40,108 nucleotides of DNA, from contig UQAU01000019.1 of the NCBI GenBank assembly GCA_900539035.1, forward strand, positions 1 through 40,108, written 5' to 3'. The DNA comes from an uncultured Collinsella sp. Lineage in GTDB: Bacteria > Actinomycetota > Coriobacteriia > Coriobacteriales > Coriobacteriaceae. The translations under genes were made by a program, and so were the position numbers. Shown here piece after piece: positions 7,762-14,955 of this stretch; position 1 is the first letter of the stretch, and each line of letters begins with the position of its first letter. The notes below the pieces were generated by a model. It was not told the DNA's origin and ran no database searches. It worked only from the letters and a program-made list of their open reading frames with translations.

Positions 7762-9380
7762 TGACTGACGTGCGCAAGGCTGTGCAGGGCCTCATCGAGT
7801 ACGCTATTCACCGATCGATGATCGGACAGGACGACCGCATCTGGGCCTACAACACCATTCTGGAGTGCATCGGCGCCACGGGCCCCGCACTCGACATGGC
7901 CTGGGCGCTCAAGACCGAGAAGATTTCGCTCTTGCACCCCGATACACTCCCCAACTTTGACCTTGAAGGCACGCTTGCCGCGCTTTCCGAGGCTGCCGTT
8001 GCCAACGGCGCCGCCGAGGACACGGCATCGGGCCGCGATCGCATCGCCATGCGCATCATGGGCGTGCTCATGCCGAGGCCTTCGGTTGTAAACGAGGAAT
8101 TCAACGGCCGTATGGGCGTCAACGAGCCCCGCGCCGCGACCGACTGGTTCTACGGTCTGTGCTGCGACGCCGGCTACGTGCGTCGTGCCGCCATCGCGCG
8201 CAATATCAAATGGAGCACCCCCACCAACTGGGGCGACCTGGAGATCACAATCAACCTGTCAAAGCCCGAAAAGGATCCGCGCGACATTGCCGCGGCCGGC
8301 GCCGCAAAGAACACGGGCGAGAAGTATCCCGCCTGTCAGCTCTGCATTGAAAACGAGGGCTACCCCGGACGCTCCGCCGCAGCCGACGGTGGCGCTCACC
8401 CCGCCCGCCAGAATCTGCGCGTTATCCCCATTAAGCTCGACGGCGAGCGCTGGGGCTTCCAATACAGCCCGTACGCGTACTTTAACGAGCACTGCATTGC
8501 CATGAGCTCCGAGCATCGTCCGATGCACGTCGACCGCAAGGGGCTGACCTGCCTGCTCGACTTTGTCGACCTGTTCCCGCACTACTTTATTGGCTCCAAC
8601 GCCGACCTGCCTATCGTGGGCGGCTCGATTCTGTCGCACGACCACTTCCAGGGCGGCGCGCACGAGTTCCCCATGATGCACGCCGCCGAGGTCTCGCAGT
8701 TTAGCATGCCCGGCTTTGACCAGGTCAGCGGTACCGTGTTGCAGTGGCCGCTTTCGGTGCTGCGACTGCGCTCGCACGACCGCGCCCAGCTGCTCGACGC
8801 CACCGAGAAGATTATCCTCGCCTGGCGCGAGTGGACCGATGAGTCGGTGGGCGTCATCGCGCACACAGCCGACGGCGTGGCCCACAACACCGTGACGCCC
8901 GTCATTCGCCGCGTGGACTCCCGCGGCAACGCCGGCGGCGAGATTTACGAGGCCTACCTGGCGCTTCGCTGCAATATCACGACCGACGAGCACCCGCTAG
9001 GCGTTTTCCACCCACATGCCGAGTACCACCACATTAAGAAGGAGAACATCGGCCTGATCGAAGTCATGGGCCTTGCCATTCTGCCGCCGCGCCTGGTTCC
9101 CGAGCTTGGCGCTGTCCGTGAGCATCTGCTGGCAGCCAAGGTCGATGCCAGCTACGACCTTGCCGGTGCGCTCGAGGGCGATGATCTTTGCCGCAGCCAC
9201 GCCGCATGGGCTGAGGACGTCTTTGCCCGCCGCGCCGACGAGCTTACGGCCGACAACGCCATCGATATCCTGCACGAGGAGGTCGGCGTGGTGTTTGGCC
9301 ACGTGCTCGACAACGCCGGCGTCTTTAAATGGGACGAGGTCGGCCGCGCCGCCCAGCAGCGCTTCATTGACTCGCTGTAA
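7752..9380 (+). CDS. galT: class 2 UTP/UDP-glucose--hexose-1-phosphate uridylyltransferase
   Basis: A 542-residue member of the GalT type found in Firmicutes and Coriobacteria, unrelated in layout to the roughly 350-residue E. coli GalT. It transfers uridylyl between UDP-glucose and galactose-1-phosphate. Visible motifs: GGSILSHDHFQGGAHEFPM in the middle, and FHPHAEYHHIKKENIGLIEV with H420-P-H422 near the C-terminus. The start may be ATG 7752 or ATG 7761, which overlaps the galK stop as TAATG; both give the same protein but for three residues. No UDP-galactose 4-epimerase gene is in the window, so the pathway is completed elsewhere. A strong terminator follows at 9427. Confidence 0.93.
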   Translation: MAVMTDVRKAVQGLIEYAIHRSMIGQDDRIWAYNTILECIGATGPALDMAWALKTEKISLLHPDTLPNFDLEGTLAALSEAAVANGAAEDTASGRDRIAMRIMGVLMPRPSVVNEEFNGRMGVNEPRAATDWFYGLCCDAGYVRRAAIARNIKWSTPTNWGDLEITINLSKPEKDPRDIAAAGAAKNTGEKYPACQLCIENEGYPGRSAAADGGAHPARQNLRVIPIKLDGERWGFQYSPYAYFNEHCIAMSSEHRPMHVDRKGLTCLLDFVDLFPHYFIGSNADLPIVGGSILSHDHFQGGAHEFPMMHAAEVSQFSMPGFDQVSGTVLQWPLSVLRLRSHDRAQLLDATEKIILAWREWTDESVGVIAHTADGVAHNTVTPVIRRVDSRGNAGGEIYEAYLALRCNITTDEHPLGVFHPHAEYHHIKKENIGLIEVMGLAILPPRLVPELGAVREHLLAAKVDASYDLAGALEGDDLCRSHAAWAEDVFARRADELTADNAIDILHEEVGVVFGHVLDNAGVFKWDEVGRAAQQRFIDSL

Positions 9381-9410
9381 TGATCCCTTGGGGACGGAGG
9401 AAAACGGATC
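9381..9410 (+). repeat. 30-bp repeat at a gene 3' end, copy 1
   Basis: TGATCCCTTGGGGACGGAGG followed by AAAACGGATC, starting directly after the galT stop. The identical 30 bases recur in inverted orientation at 37222-37251, there overlapping the stop codon of the EIIB gene. The ends form a short imperfect inverted repeat (GATCC...GGATC). Confidence 0.8.
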
Positions 9411-9426
9411 GCTTCGTCTTCAAGAC

Positions 9427-9468
9427 AACGGCGCCCGCCAGCAACATCGCCAGCGGGCGCCGTTTTAT
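9427..9468 (+). terminator. terminator of galK-galT
   Basis: Perfect 12-bp stem AACGGCGCCCGC / GCGGGCGCCGTT (9427-9438 with 9453-9464) followed by a short T-run, 47 nt beyond the galT stop. Confidence 0.85.
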
Positions 9469-9472
9469 TGGC

Positions 9473-9526
9473 TAGTCATTGGGGACGTTCTTAAACGACT
9501 AGTCAAACAAGAACATCCCCAATGAC
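9473..9526. repeat. inverted repeat, 20-bp arms
   Basis: TAGTCATTGGGGACGTTCTT pairs with AAGAACATCCCCAATGACTA across about 14 nt, with one mismatch. A GTCCCCAATGACT segment matching this arm reappears near 14238. Probably a REP-like or terminator element. Confidence 0.7.
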
Positions 9527-9570
9527 TACTTGCGACCAAGGCAACGCCGATGTCTTGGCATTGTCAGCGA

Positions 9571-9668
9571 AAACGCCCCTAAGCGAGCAAGGTGACGTGA
9601 AAGAGGAGGGCATTGACCTTCTGGTCATGCCCGACGATTGAACGTCAGATTGCCGCTTAGGGGCGTTT
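9571..9668. other. 98-nt highly structured element, possible RNA or palindromic repeat
   Basis: Outer stem AAACGCCCCTAAGCG / CGCTTAGGGGCGTTT (9571-9585 with 9654-9668, perfect). It continues after one bulged A with GCAA/TTGC, then TGACGT/ACGTCA (9593-9598 with 9642-9647). A symmetric 9-by-9 internal loop follows: GAAAGAGGA opposite GACGATTGA. The apex is GGGCA-TGACC-TTCT-GGTCA-TGCCC (9608-9632) with one bulged T. Stems broken by a purine-rich symmetric loop look more like a folded RNA than a simple terminator. It lies between convergent galT and lacC. Confidence 0.65.
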
Positions 9669-9681
9669 GCAGCGTTGAGCC

Positions 9682-9709
9682 GTTACGGCGTTTGGTAAAA
9701 CGCCGTAAC
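9682..9709. terminator. hairpin immediately after lacC
   Basis: Perfect 12-bp stem GTTACGGCGTTT / AAACGCCGTAAC, two bases from the lacC stop codon. No long T-run, so termination is plausible but not certain. Confidence 0.55.
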
Positions 9710-9710
9710 C

Positions 9711-10646
9711 CTACAGTTCAGTCACGACAACGCTGTTGTAGACCTCGTCCCAGCGATCCATGACCAGGTGGCCGGTCTTGGGATCCATGGCGTTGAGCTT
9801 GCCGCAGGTATTGGCGGTCTTGAGCACGGTGACGTCGTCGGCACCAGCAGCAATGGCATGCGCAAAGCCGGCGATAGTCGAGTCGCCGGAACCCGTCGCG
9901 TTCACAGCCGCAATCGCGGGCGTCTTGGCGCGGAACGCGCGACCCTCATGGAAGCCCACCGAACCGGCAGCGCCCATCGAAACGACAACCCAGGGAATAC
10001 CGGCAAAGCGGCCATCGACGGCGAGCGCCTCGCGCAGGGCATCGACATCATCGGTCGTAAAGGACGTACCCAGCAGGCCGTTAATCTCGGTCAGGTTGGG
10101 CTTTACGAGCTCAGGCTTAGCGTCGGACTCCAGCGCGGCCTCCAGCGATGCACCCGAGGTGTCGAGCAGCACCTTGGCGCCCGCCTCCTCGGCGATCTTG
10201 ACGAGCTCGGCATAGTAGCCGGCATCGACACCACGCGGCAGCGAGCCCGAAAGCGTCACAACGTCCGCCTTTGCTGCAAGCTCAGCGAACTTGGCCGTAA
10301 AAGCCTCGAGCTCGGCAGGGGCAATCTGCGGGCCGCTCTCCAAAAGCTCGGTCTGATTGCCCTCGTGCAGGATATTCAGGCAAATGCGCGTCTCACCGGC
10401 GATGGGCACAAAGTCGTTCTTGACGCCGTCGGCATCCATAAGCTCAGCCATATAGGCACCCATGTGGCCGCCGAGCAGGCCAGTCGCGAGCACATCGTCG
10501 CCCAACTGCAGCAGCACACGGCTCACGTTGAGGCCCTTGCCGCCAGCGGTCTTTTCGGGCGTCACACGGTTCACGTCGTCGATGATCAACTTGTCGAGCT
10601 GATAGCGCGTATCAATCGACGGGTTCATGGTAACGGTCAGAATCAT
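9711..10646 (-). CDS. lacC: PfkB-family tagatose-6-phosphate kinase (LacC-like), copy 1
   Basis: A 311-residue ribokinase/PfkB kinase expected to turn tagatose-6-phosphate into tagatose-1,6-bisphosphate. PfkB signature 1 is AGGKGLNVSRVL (about 34-45); signature 2 is NATGSGDSTIAGF with the catalytic base D255. The LacC subgroup and 1-phosphofructokinase share this architecture, so fructose-1-phosphate activity is not excluded by sequence; the lacA-lacB context favours tagatose. ATG 10646 follows AGGAG at about 7 nt; the open frame upstream of it lacks a ribosome site. It is the last gene of the minus-strand lacA-lacB-lacX-lacC row. A close paralogue lies at 38844-39779. Confidence 0.9.
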   Translation of the reverse strand: MILTVTMNPSIDTRYQLDKLIIDDVNRVTPEKTAGGKGLNVSRVLLQLGDDVLATGLLGGHMGAYMAELMDADGVKNDFVPIAGETRICLNILHEGNQTELLESGPQIAPAELEAFTAKFAELAAKADVVTLSGSLPRGVDAGYYAELVKIAEEAGAKVLLDTSGASLEAALESDAKPELVKPNLTEINGLLGTSFTTDDVDALREALAVDGRFAGIPWVVVSMGAAGSVGFHEGRAFRAKTPAIAAVNATGSGDSTIAGFAHAIAAGADDVTVLKTANTCGKLNAMDPKTGHLVMDRWDEVYNSVVVTEL

Positions 10647-10702
10647 ATTGAACTCCTGTTTCCGGGGCACGACACGCGCGGCCCCAAACATACGATAGCT
10701 CG

Positions 10703-11584
10703 TTAAAGGATCTCGATCTCAAAGCCGCGGGTGACGGTCTCCCCCGGCTTGGCCACCAGGCAGCCGCGCTTGTGCTCCAGAATATCGTCCTCGTCGGAGC
10801 AGGTGGACAGGCCGCCCCACGGTTCCACGGCCACAAAGTCCCCCTCGGGCTTGCTCCACACAATCAGGTACGGCATATCGGGGAACGTCAGGCGCACGCC
10901 CTTGTCCTCGGTTTTCTTGGTCAGCGTAACCACGCGGCTCTCGAGCATGTCGAAGATGGTCTCCGCGAAGTCAAAGAGTTCGTGGGTCAGCGGCAGGTCA
11001 TGGCCAACCATCGGGTTCTTGCTGCGATGCTCAACATCAATCAGGCCCGTCGAGGGAACGGCAGTACAGAGCTCGGCGGCCTCGCGCTGCTCAAAACGGA
11101 GCTCGTAGTCGTCATAGGACTCGCCCTCGTCAAGCGGGCACTTAAAGCCAGGGTGACCGCCCACAAAGAACGGCATGTCCTCGGTGCCCTCATTGGTCAC
11201 CTCGTACGACACGGCCACCTTTTCCGCATCGATCGTGTAACGAGCAACGATCTTAAACGGATACGGGTACTGCTCGAGCAACTCGGCATGGTCGGCAGAG
11301 CTTAGGCTCAGCGCGACCATGTTGTCGCCCTGCTCCTCGAGCTTCCACTCCTGTTTGCGAGCAAAGCCGTGACGGGCAAGCTTGACATCGCGGCCGCCCA
11401 TGGTCATTGCACGACCGTCACGAAGGCCGCCGCAGATCGGGAAACAAATGGGTGCCTGGCCCGACCAGACCGCCGGATCACCCTGCCACAGGTACTCACG
11501 GCCGTTGGCCGTAATAGAAGTGAACGATCCGCCAGCCGTGCTCAACGCAATGCGGACAGAGCCGTTATCAAGAACAAACTCCAT
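10703..11584 (-). CDS. lacX: LacX-like aldose 1-epimerase family protein, copy 1
   Basis: A 293-residue galactose-mutarotase-like beta-sandwich protein of the LacX/YeaD type. Recognisable features are GGHPGFKCPL in the middle, the C-terminal PYLIVWSKPEGDFVAVEPWGG, and CSDEDD. LacX sits in lactose operons of lactic acid bacteria; its exact substrate is unsettled, perhaps a hexose-phosphate anomer. It differs clearly from the GalM at 35871, which carries the classical mutarotase motifs. ATG 11584 follows GAAGGAGA at 8 nt, and is preferred over a GTG six codons upstream. It sits 56 nt before lacC, so co-transcription is likely. A second copy begins at the right edge of the window, again directly upstream of a lacC copy. 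Confidence 0.85.
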   Translation of the reverse strand: MEFVLDNGSVRIALSTAGGSFTSITANGREYLWQGDPAVWSGQAPICFPICGGLRDGRAMTMGGRDVKLARHGFARKQEWKLEEQGDNMVALSLSSADHAELLEQYPYPFKIVARYTIDAEKVAVSYEVTNEGTEDMPFFVGGHPGFKCPLDEGESYDDYELRFEQREAAELCTAVPSTGLIDVEHRSKNPMVGHDLPLTHELFDFAETIFDMLESRVVTLTKKTEDKGVRLTFPDMPYLIVWSKPEGDFVAVEPWGGLSTCSDEDDILEHKRGCLVAKPGETVTRGFEIEIL

Positions 11585-11787
11585 GGGAATCTTCTCCTTC
11601 ACATATCATCTCGCACGATCCATTGTGAACGTCGTGCCTTTAGCAGAAAGGTAATGAGGCGGCGCCGCAAACAAAAGAACAATGCACGTCCAGCCCGCTG
11701 GGCCAATTGGGCTGATAGCAAACCGGCCCGCGCCCCATCACAGAAACGCGAGCCGTCAACGGACTAGTTAATTACGCCGGATACCCG

Positions 11788-12312
11788 CTAATCATGGTAT
11801 TCGCCGCGGTCCCACTTCTCGAGGAACTCGTCAAAGAAGTGCGGGTCAGCCTGAGCCTCGGCGTCGGCCTTATTGCAGGCATCGATCTTGGCGATCAGGG
11901 CATCGTGCTCGGGAGTCTTCTCGTAGGGCTCCTCCAGGAAGGCAAGCATGATATCGGCCATCAGGAACTCGCCGGTGATCTTGCCGCCAAAGCCCACGAT
12001 GTTGGCGTTGAGCTCGCGACGGGCATACAGGGCAGAGGTCATGTCGCGAACCAGGGCGCAGCGGGCGCCGGGAACCTTGTTGACGGCGTTGGTGATGCCG
12101 ATGCCGGTGCCGCACAGGGCCACGCCAAAGTCGGCCTTGCCGCTGGCAACAGCCTCGCCCACGGCCTTACCGTAGATGGGATAGTGCGTACGGGTGTGGC
12201 TGTAGGTACCGCAGTCGAGCACCTTGTAGCCAGCCTGCTCCAGGCGGTCGGCCAGATAGATCTTCTCGTCCGTAACGATATGGTCGCAACCGATTGCGAT
12301 GGTCTTCTTCAT
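11788..12312 (-). CDS. lacB: galactose-6-phosphate isomerase subunit B
   Basis: A 174-residue RpiB/LacB-family protein closely resembling lactococcal LacB (about 171 residues), including the N-terminal IAIGCDHIVTD, the central CGTGIGITNAVNKVPG, and the C-terminal FLEKWDRGEYHD. With LacA it isomerises galactose-6-phosphate to tagatose-6-phosphate in the cytoplasm. The Cys of the CGTG motif is the expected catalytic residue contributed by this subunit. AAAGGACG precedes the ATG. It lies 63 nt downstream of lacA on the same strand. The 203-nt gap to lacX holds only a weak hairpin near 11689-11712, so read-through into lacX-lacC is likely. Confidence 0.96.
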   Translation of the reverse strand: MKKTIAIGCDHIVTDEKIYLADRLEQAGYKVLDCGTYSHTRTHYPIYGKAVGEAVASGKADFGVALCGTGIGITNAVNKVPGARCALVRDMTSALYARRELNANIVGFGGKITGEFLMADIMLAFLEEPYEKTPEHDALIAKIDACNKADAEAQADPHFFDEFLEKWDRGEYHD

Positions 12313-12375
12313 CAGAACGTCCTTTCGTCTGAATTCACAAGTTGAGGTAGAAGTTCGAGTTCTCGGTGGCTCTCG

Positions 12376-12804
12376 TTAGGCCATCTTGTTGAGCATGTCG
12401 ACACGGATCTGGTGACGGCCGCCGGCGTACTGGGCACGCAGGAACTCGCGGGCGATCTTCTTGGCGACCTCGGTGCCCACAACGCCCGGGCCCATGGTGA
12501 CCATGCGCGAGCCGTTGTGCTCGCGGGTCATGTAGGCGGAACGCTCGTCGGAAATGTTGGCGACGACCATGCCCTTGATCTTGACGGCGGCCATATAGGA
12601 GCCGACGCCGTACTTATCGAATGCGAAGCCCTGGGAATCCTTGTGCTCCAGCAAGTCCTTGGCAACGGCGGTCGCGGAATCGACAAAGTCCGCGGCAGGG
12701 GTCTCGGAATAGTCAACGACCTCGTGACCGTCGGCGATGAGCATCTCCTTGATGGACTCCTTCATCGACATACCGTCGGCATCGGAAGCGATTACAACCC
12801 TCAT
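12376..12804 (-). CDS. lacA: galactose-6-phosphate isomerase subunit A
   Basis: A 142-residue RpiB/LacA-family subunit. YGVGSYMAAVKIKGMVVA, ISDERSAYMTREHN and the C-terminal GGRHQIRVDMLNKM match lactococcal LacA nearly residue for residue. It pairs with LacB to form the heteromeric isomerase of the tagatose-6-phosphate pathway. AAGGAGG stands 5 nt before the ATG. It is the first gene of the minus-strand row, and its upstream region carries two inverted repeats of TGTTC/GAACA type, proposed LacR operators. Confidence 0.96.
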   Translation of the reverse strand: MRVVIASDADGMSMKESIKEMLIADGHEVVDYSETPAADFVDSATAVAKDLLEHKDSQGFAFDKYGVGSYMAAVKIKGMVVANISDERSAYMTREHNGSRMVTMGPGVVGTEVAKKIAREFLRAQYAGGRHQIRVDMLNKMA

Positions 12805-12894
12805 GACATCCTCCTTGAGAGATACGCAGGTGCGTAGTTTCTGTTTGGAAGTGTTGAATCGCGTTCAGGTCCGGGCATCTGAATGTGCGGTTCT

Positions 12895-12990
12895 TCACTG
12901 TTCATGTTTATTTGAACACATTCGAACATAAACTGCAACAACTATTTGTTTATCTTTGTTCTTTTTTGAACAAATACCGTTTACGGATGA
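12895..12990 (-). promoter_or_regulatory. lacAB control region with two LacR-like operators
   Basis: TGTTCA...TGAACA at 12899-12918, and the perfect inverted repeat TTTGTTC-TTTTTT-GAACAAA at 12955-12974. Related half-sites lie upstream of the EIIA gene and of lacR. ACCGTTTAC at 12976-12984, within the palindrome CCGTTTACGG, is one base off the ACCGTTCAC box at the PTS promoters. Confidence 0.65.
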
Positions 12991-13040
12991 TTGCTGGCCG
13001 TTTGGGCCCGGCACGGACGTAGCGACCATGTGTTCAACAA

Positions 13041-13077
13041 ACAAAAGGGGCGGCCGAGAACGTGTCTCGGCCGCCCT
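13041..13077 (-). terminator. terminator of the membrane-protein gene
   Basis: Stem GGGCGGCCGAG / CTCGGCCGCCC (13048-13058 with 13066-13076). On the minus strand it is followed by CTTTTGTTTG, so it serves the gene ending at 13113. Confidence 0.85.
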
Positions 13078-13112
13078 TCAGCGGTGTGCCCCGGTATTTG
13101 CAGCTGTTTTAG

Positions 13113-14144
13113 CTACACGGACTGCCCACCCTTCTTGGCATGTCTGGACGGAGCGCTCAGGAAACGACCCGTCAGATAGTTCGCGGGACCGGAGATATCG
13201 ATCCCCAGCAGCACGTGTCCTAGCCACAGGAACGCCACGAGCACCAGTAGAGGAATCACACACGAGGTCACGATCATCACGATGACGCCTTCGATCAGAT
13301 CGGTCACCTGATGCACGATCTCATCGGTCATCTGCTTGGCACCGCCGGTCACCGACGTAACAAGGCTCGAGGCCCCGTCAGTCAACTGCTCGAGCACGTT
13401 TTTGGACTCCTTGGCCTCGGATTTTTTCTTGTTCGATTTCGAGCTGGTCTCGGCTGACTTGTCCGTGGCATCAGCCGTCTTTGCGGCATCGCTCGCCTTT
13501 TGCTCAGCTTGCTCAAGACTTACGCGATACGTTTCATCGACCTTCTGCGACACCCATACGCTCGCGGGTACGAGCGCCATGCCGATCACGGCAACCACCA
13601 GCACGCGCGTCGCCACGCGGCGCAGGACGGAGCTCGTACTCCAGCGCCCGTGAATGCCGAGCGACGCCGCAAAGAGCACCAGCGCAAACGGGATCAAGAT
13701 GCCCAAGCCAACCGACCACAAAATGGTCAACAGGTATTTCTCGAGGTACAGCACGGCAAGCACGATGCCCAAGTTGCCTGAAAGCTGCGCGAGCTGCTCG
13801 GCAACTGGCGTTCCCGTATCACCCGGCAGCGCGGTAATACCCGCAGACAGCGCCACGCACGAGGTCGTGAGCGCTAGTACGTTACCTTTCTTTTGATCGA
13901 TGACCTCGATGGTGGAATCCCAAGTTTTGGTATCGGCGAAATGCGGACGAGCTACAAAGCCCGACAGCAGCGCCAGTACCACGAGCGCAACGATAAAGCC
14001 AATCTGCAGCTTTTTGTTTGCGCACACGACATCGGACAGGCTGGGCTGTAGCTCGGTTACCGTCGTATGCTCAGTTATCTGGACAGGACGCCCATGGGCC
14101 ATCTCATGTGCGTCTCTCTTTTGAATCGATCCGTTGTCCGGCAT
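13113..14144 (-). CDS. membrane protein of unknown function
   Basis: A 343-residue protein I do not recognise. Hydrophobic segments suggest membrane helices near 47-65, 88-107, 124-136, 140-164, 180-198 and 286-312. Between the last two lies a soluble stretch (about 200-255) rich in Ala, Lys, Glu and Ser, probably helical or coiled-coil, then an amphipathic part (256-282). The N-terminal 45 residues are hydrophilic and there is no signal peptide. The ATG at 14144 follows GAGGAGGT at about 8 nt. It is monocistronic, with its own terminator, between lacA and the PTS EIIA gene on the same strand. Nothing visible ties it to sugar transport. Confidence 0.75.
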   Translation of the reverse strand: MPDNGSIQKRDAHEMAHGRPVQITEHTTVTELQPSLSDVVCANKKLQIGFIVALVVLALLSGFVARPHFADTKTWDSTIEVIDQKKGNVLALTTSCVALSAGITALPGDTGTPVAEQLAQLSGNLGIVLAVLYLEKYLLTILWSVGLGILIPFALVLFAASLGIHGRWSTSSVLRRVATRVLVVAVIGMALVPASVWVSQKVDETYRVSLEQAEQKASDAAKTADATDKSAETSSKSNKKKSEAKESKNVLEQLTDGASSLVTSVTGGAKQMTDEIVHQVTDLIEGVIVMIVTSCVIPLLVLVAFLWLGHVLLGIDISGPANYLTGRFLSAPSRHAKKGGQSV

Positions 14145-14260
14145 TTGGATACCTCCTCATTCCGGCCTGTATTGCGGATGGAAGTATACCCACCCAGCGA
14201 AAAACCGAACGGCAAGACGAACGGAGCGCACCAAGACTGTCCCCAATGACTGTCTCGGGA

Positions 14261-14331
14261 TGAGTTGCGGTGGAATAGGGATTGTTTTGCGCCCGCCGGC
14301 CCCTATTCAGTCCCTATTTCACCGCAACTTG
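14261..14331. repeat. inverted repeat with 19-bp arms
   Basis: AGTTGCGGTGGAATAGGGA pairs with TCCCTATTTCACCGCAACT with a single G-T position, across a loop of about 30 nt. It lies between the membrane-protein gene start and the EIIA terminator. The preceding GTCCCCAATGACT (about 14238) repeats an arm of the 9473 repeat. Confidence 0.65.
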
Positions 14332-14342
14332 GAGGAGGACAG

Positions 14343-14375
14343 AAAAAGCCCTGTCGCGGGTGCGGCAGGGCTTTT
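14343..14375 (-). terminator. terminator of the PTS EIIA gene
   Basis: AAAAGCCCTGTCGC / GCGGCAGGGCTTTT stem with a GGGT loop; a T-run follows on the minus strand. It lies 28 nt past the EIIA stop. Confidence 0.88.
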
Positions 14376-14402
14376 GGAAGGGAACTTGGTTGTGAGGGCT
14401 CG

Positions 14403-14741
14403 TTAGGCGAGCTTGGCCTCGAGCTCAGCGATGCGCTTGTAGGCATCGATGGTAAAGCGGGCCTGCTTCTCCAGGATCATAGTGGTCATGAGAGTGTCCT
14501 GAGCGTGAGCCATGATGAAGGTCATCTCCATCTCGCCACCGCCGGCCTCCTGCGAAAGCAGCTTGGTCTGCGTGTCGTGGGCGCCGATAAGTGCATCGCT
14601 GGCATCCTTGTGCAGCTGTTCGGCCTTCTCAAAGTCACCCTCGCGAGCAGCATCGAGCGCTGCAAGCAGATCTGTCTGGGCGTCACCTGCGTATGCGACA
14701 ATCTCGAATCCAACCATCGAGATTTCTTCTTTGGTTGCCAT
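14403..14741 (-). CDS. lacF: PTS lactose/cellobiose-type EIIA component
   Basis: A 112-residue all-helical EIIA of the Lac family. It takes phosphate from HPr on a histidine and passes it to the cysteine of an EIIB domain. The phosphorylated residue is H79 in FIMAHAQDTLM; Q81 and the Asp that follows are also family-typical. AAAGGAA lies 8 nt before the ATG. It is the only EIIA gene in the window, yet four EIICB genes are present, so it most likely serves all of them. It has its own promoter region and terminator. The upstream sequence has a LacR-like half-site and two copies of the ACCGTTCAC box, fitting general rather than sugar-specific control. Confidence 0.95.
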   Translation of the reverse strand: MATKEEISMVGFEIVAYAGDAQTDLLAALDAAREGDFEKAEQLHKDASDALIGAHDTQTKLLSQEAGGGEMEMTFIMAHAQDTLMTTMILEKQARFTIDAYKRIAELEAKLA

Positions 14742-14955
14742 ATTGCGTTCCTTTCACATATGAACCAATGGAGAGCATCGCGTCCGGGCATACGCGCTGC
14801 GTTCTGTATGGCAGAAACATTAACATTCAAACAAAAAAGAACAGCGCAAAACGTAATTTCAAGCTATGAACGGTCAATTTTTGCCCGTGAACGGTTTTTA
14901 AACCAATTTAAACAATATCGAACACAATTAGCGGCAACCCAAACAGACCCGCGCC
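14742..14955 (-). promoter_or_regulatory. EIIA control region
   Basis: TTCAAACAAAAAAGAACA at about 14826-14842 matches the sequence upstream of lacR (35698) at all but two positions, and resembles the lacA operator. ATGAACGGT (14866-14874) and GTGAACGGT (14887-14895) are reverse-complement copies of the shared ACCGTTCAC box, the first with one mismatch, spaced 21 nt apart, or two helical turns. Confidence 0.6.
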
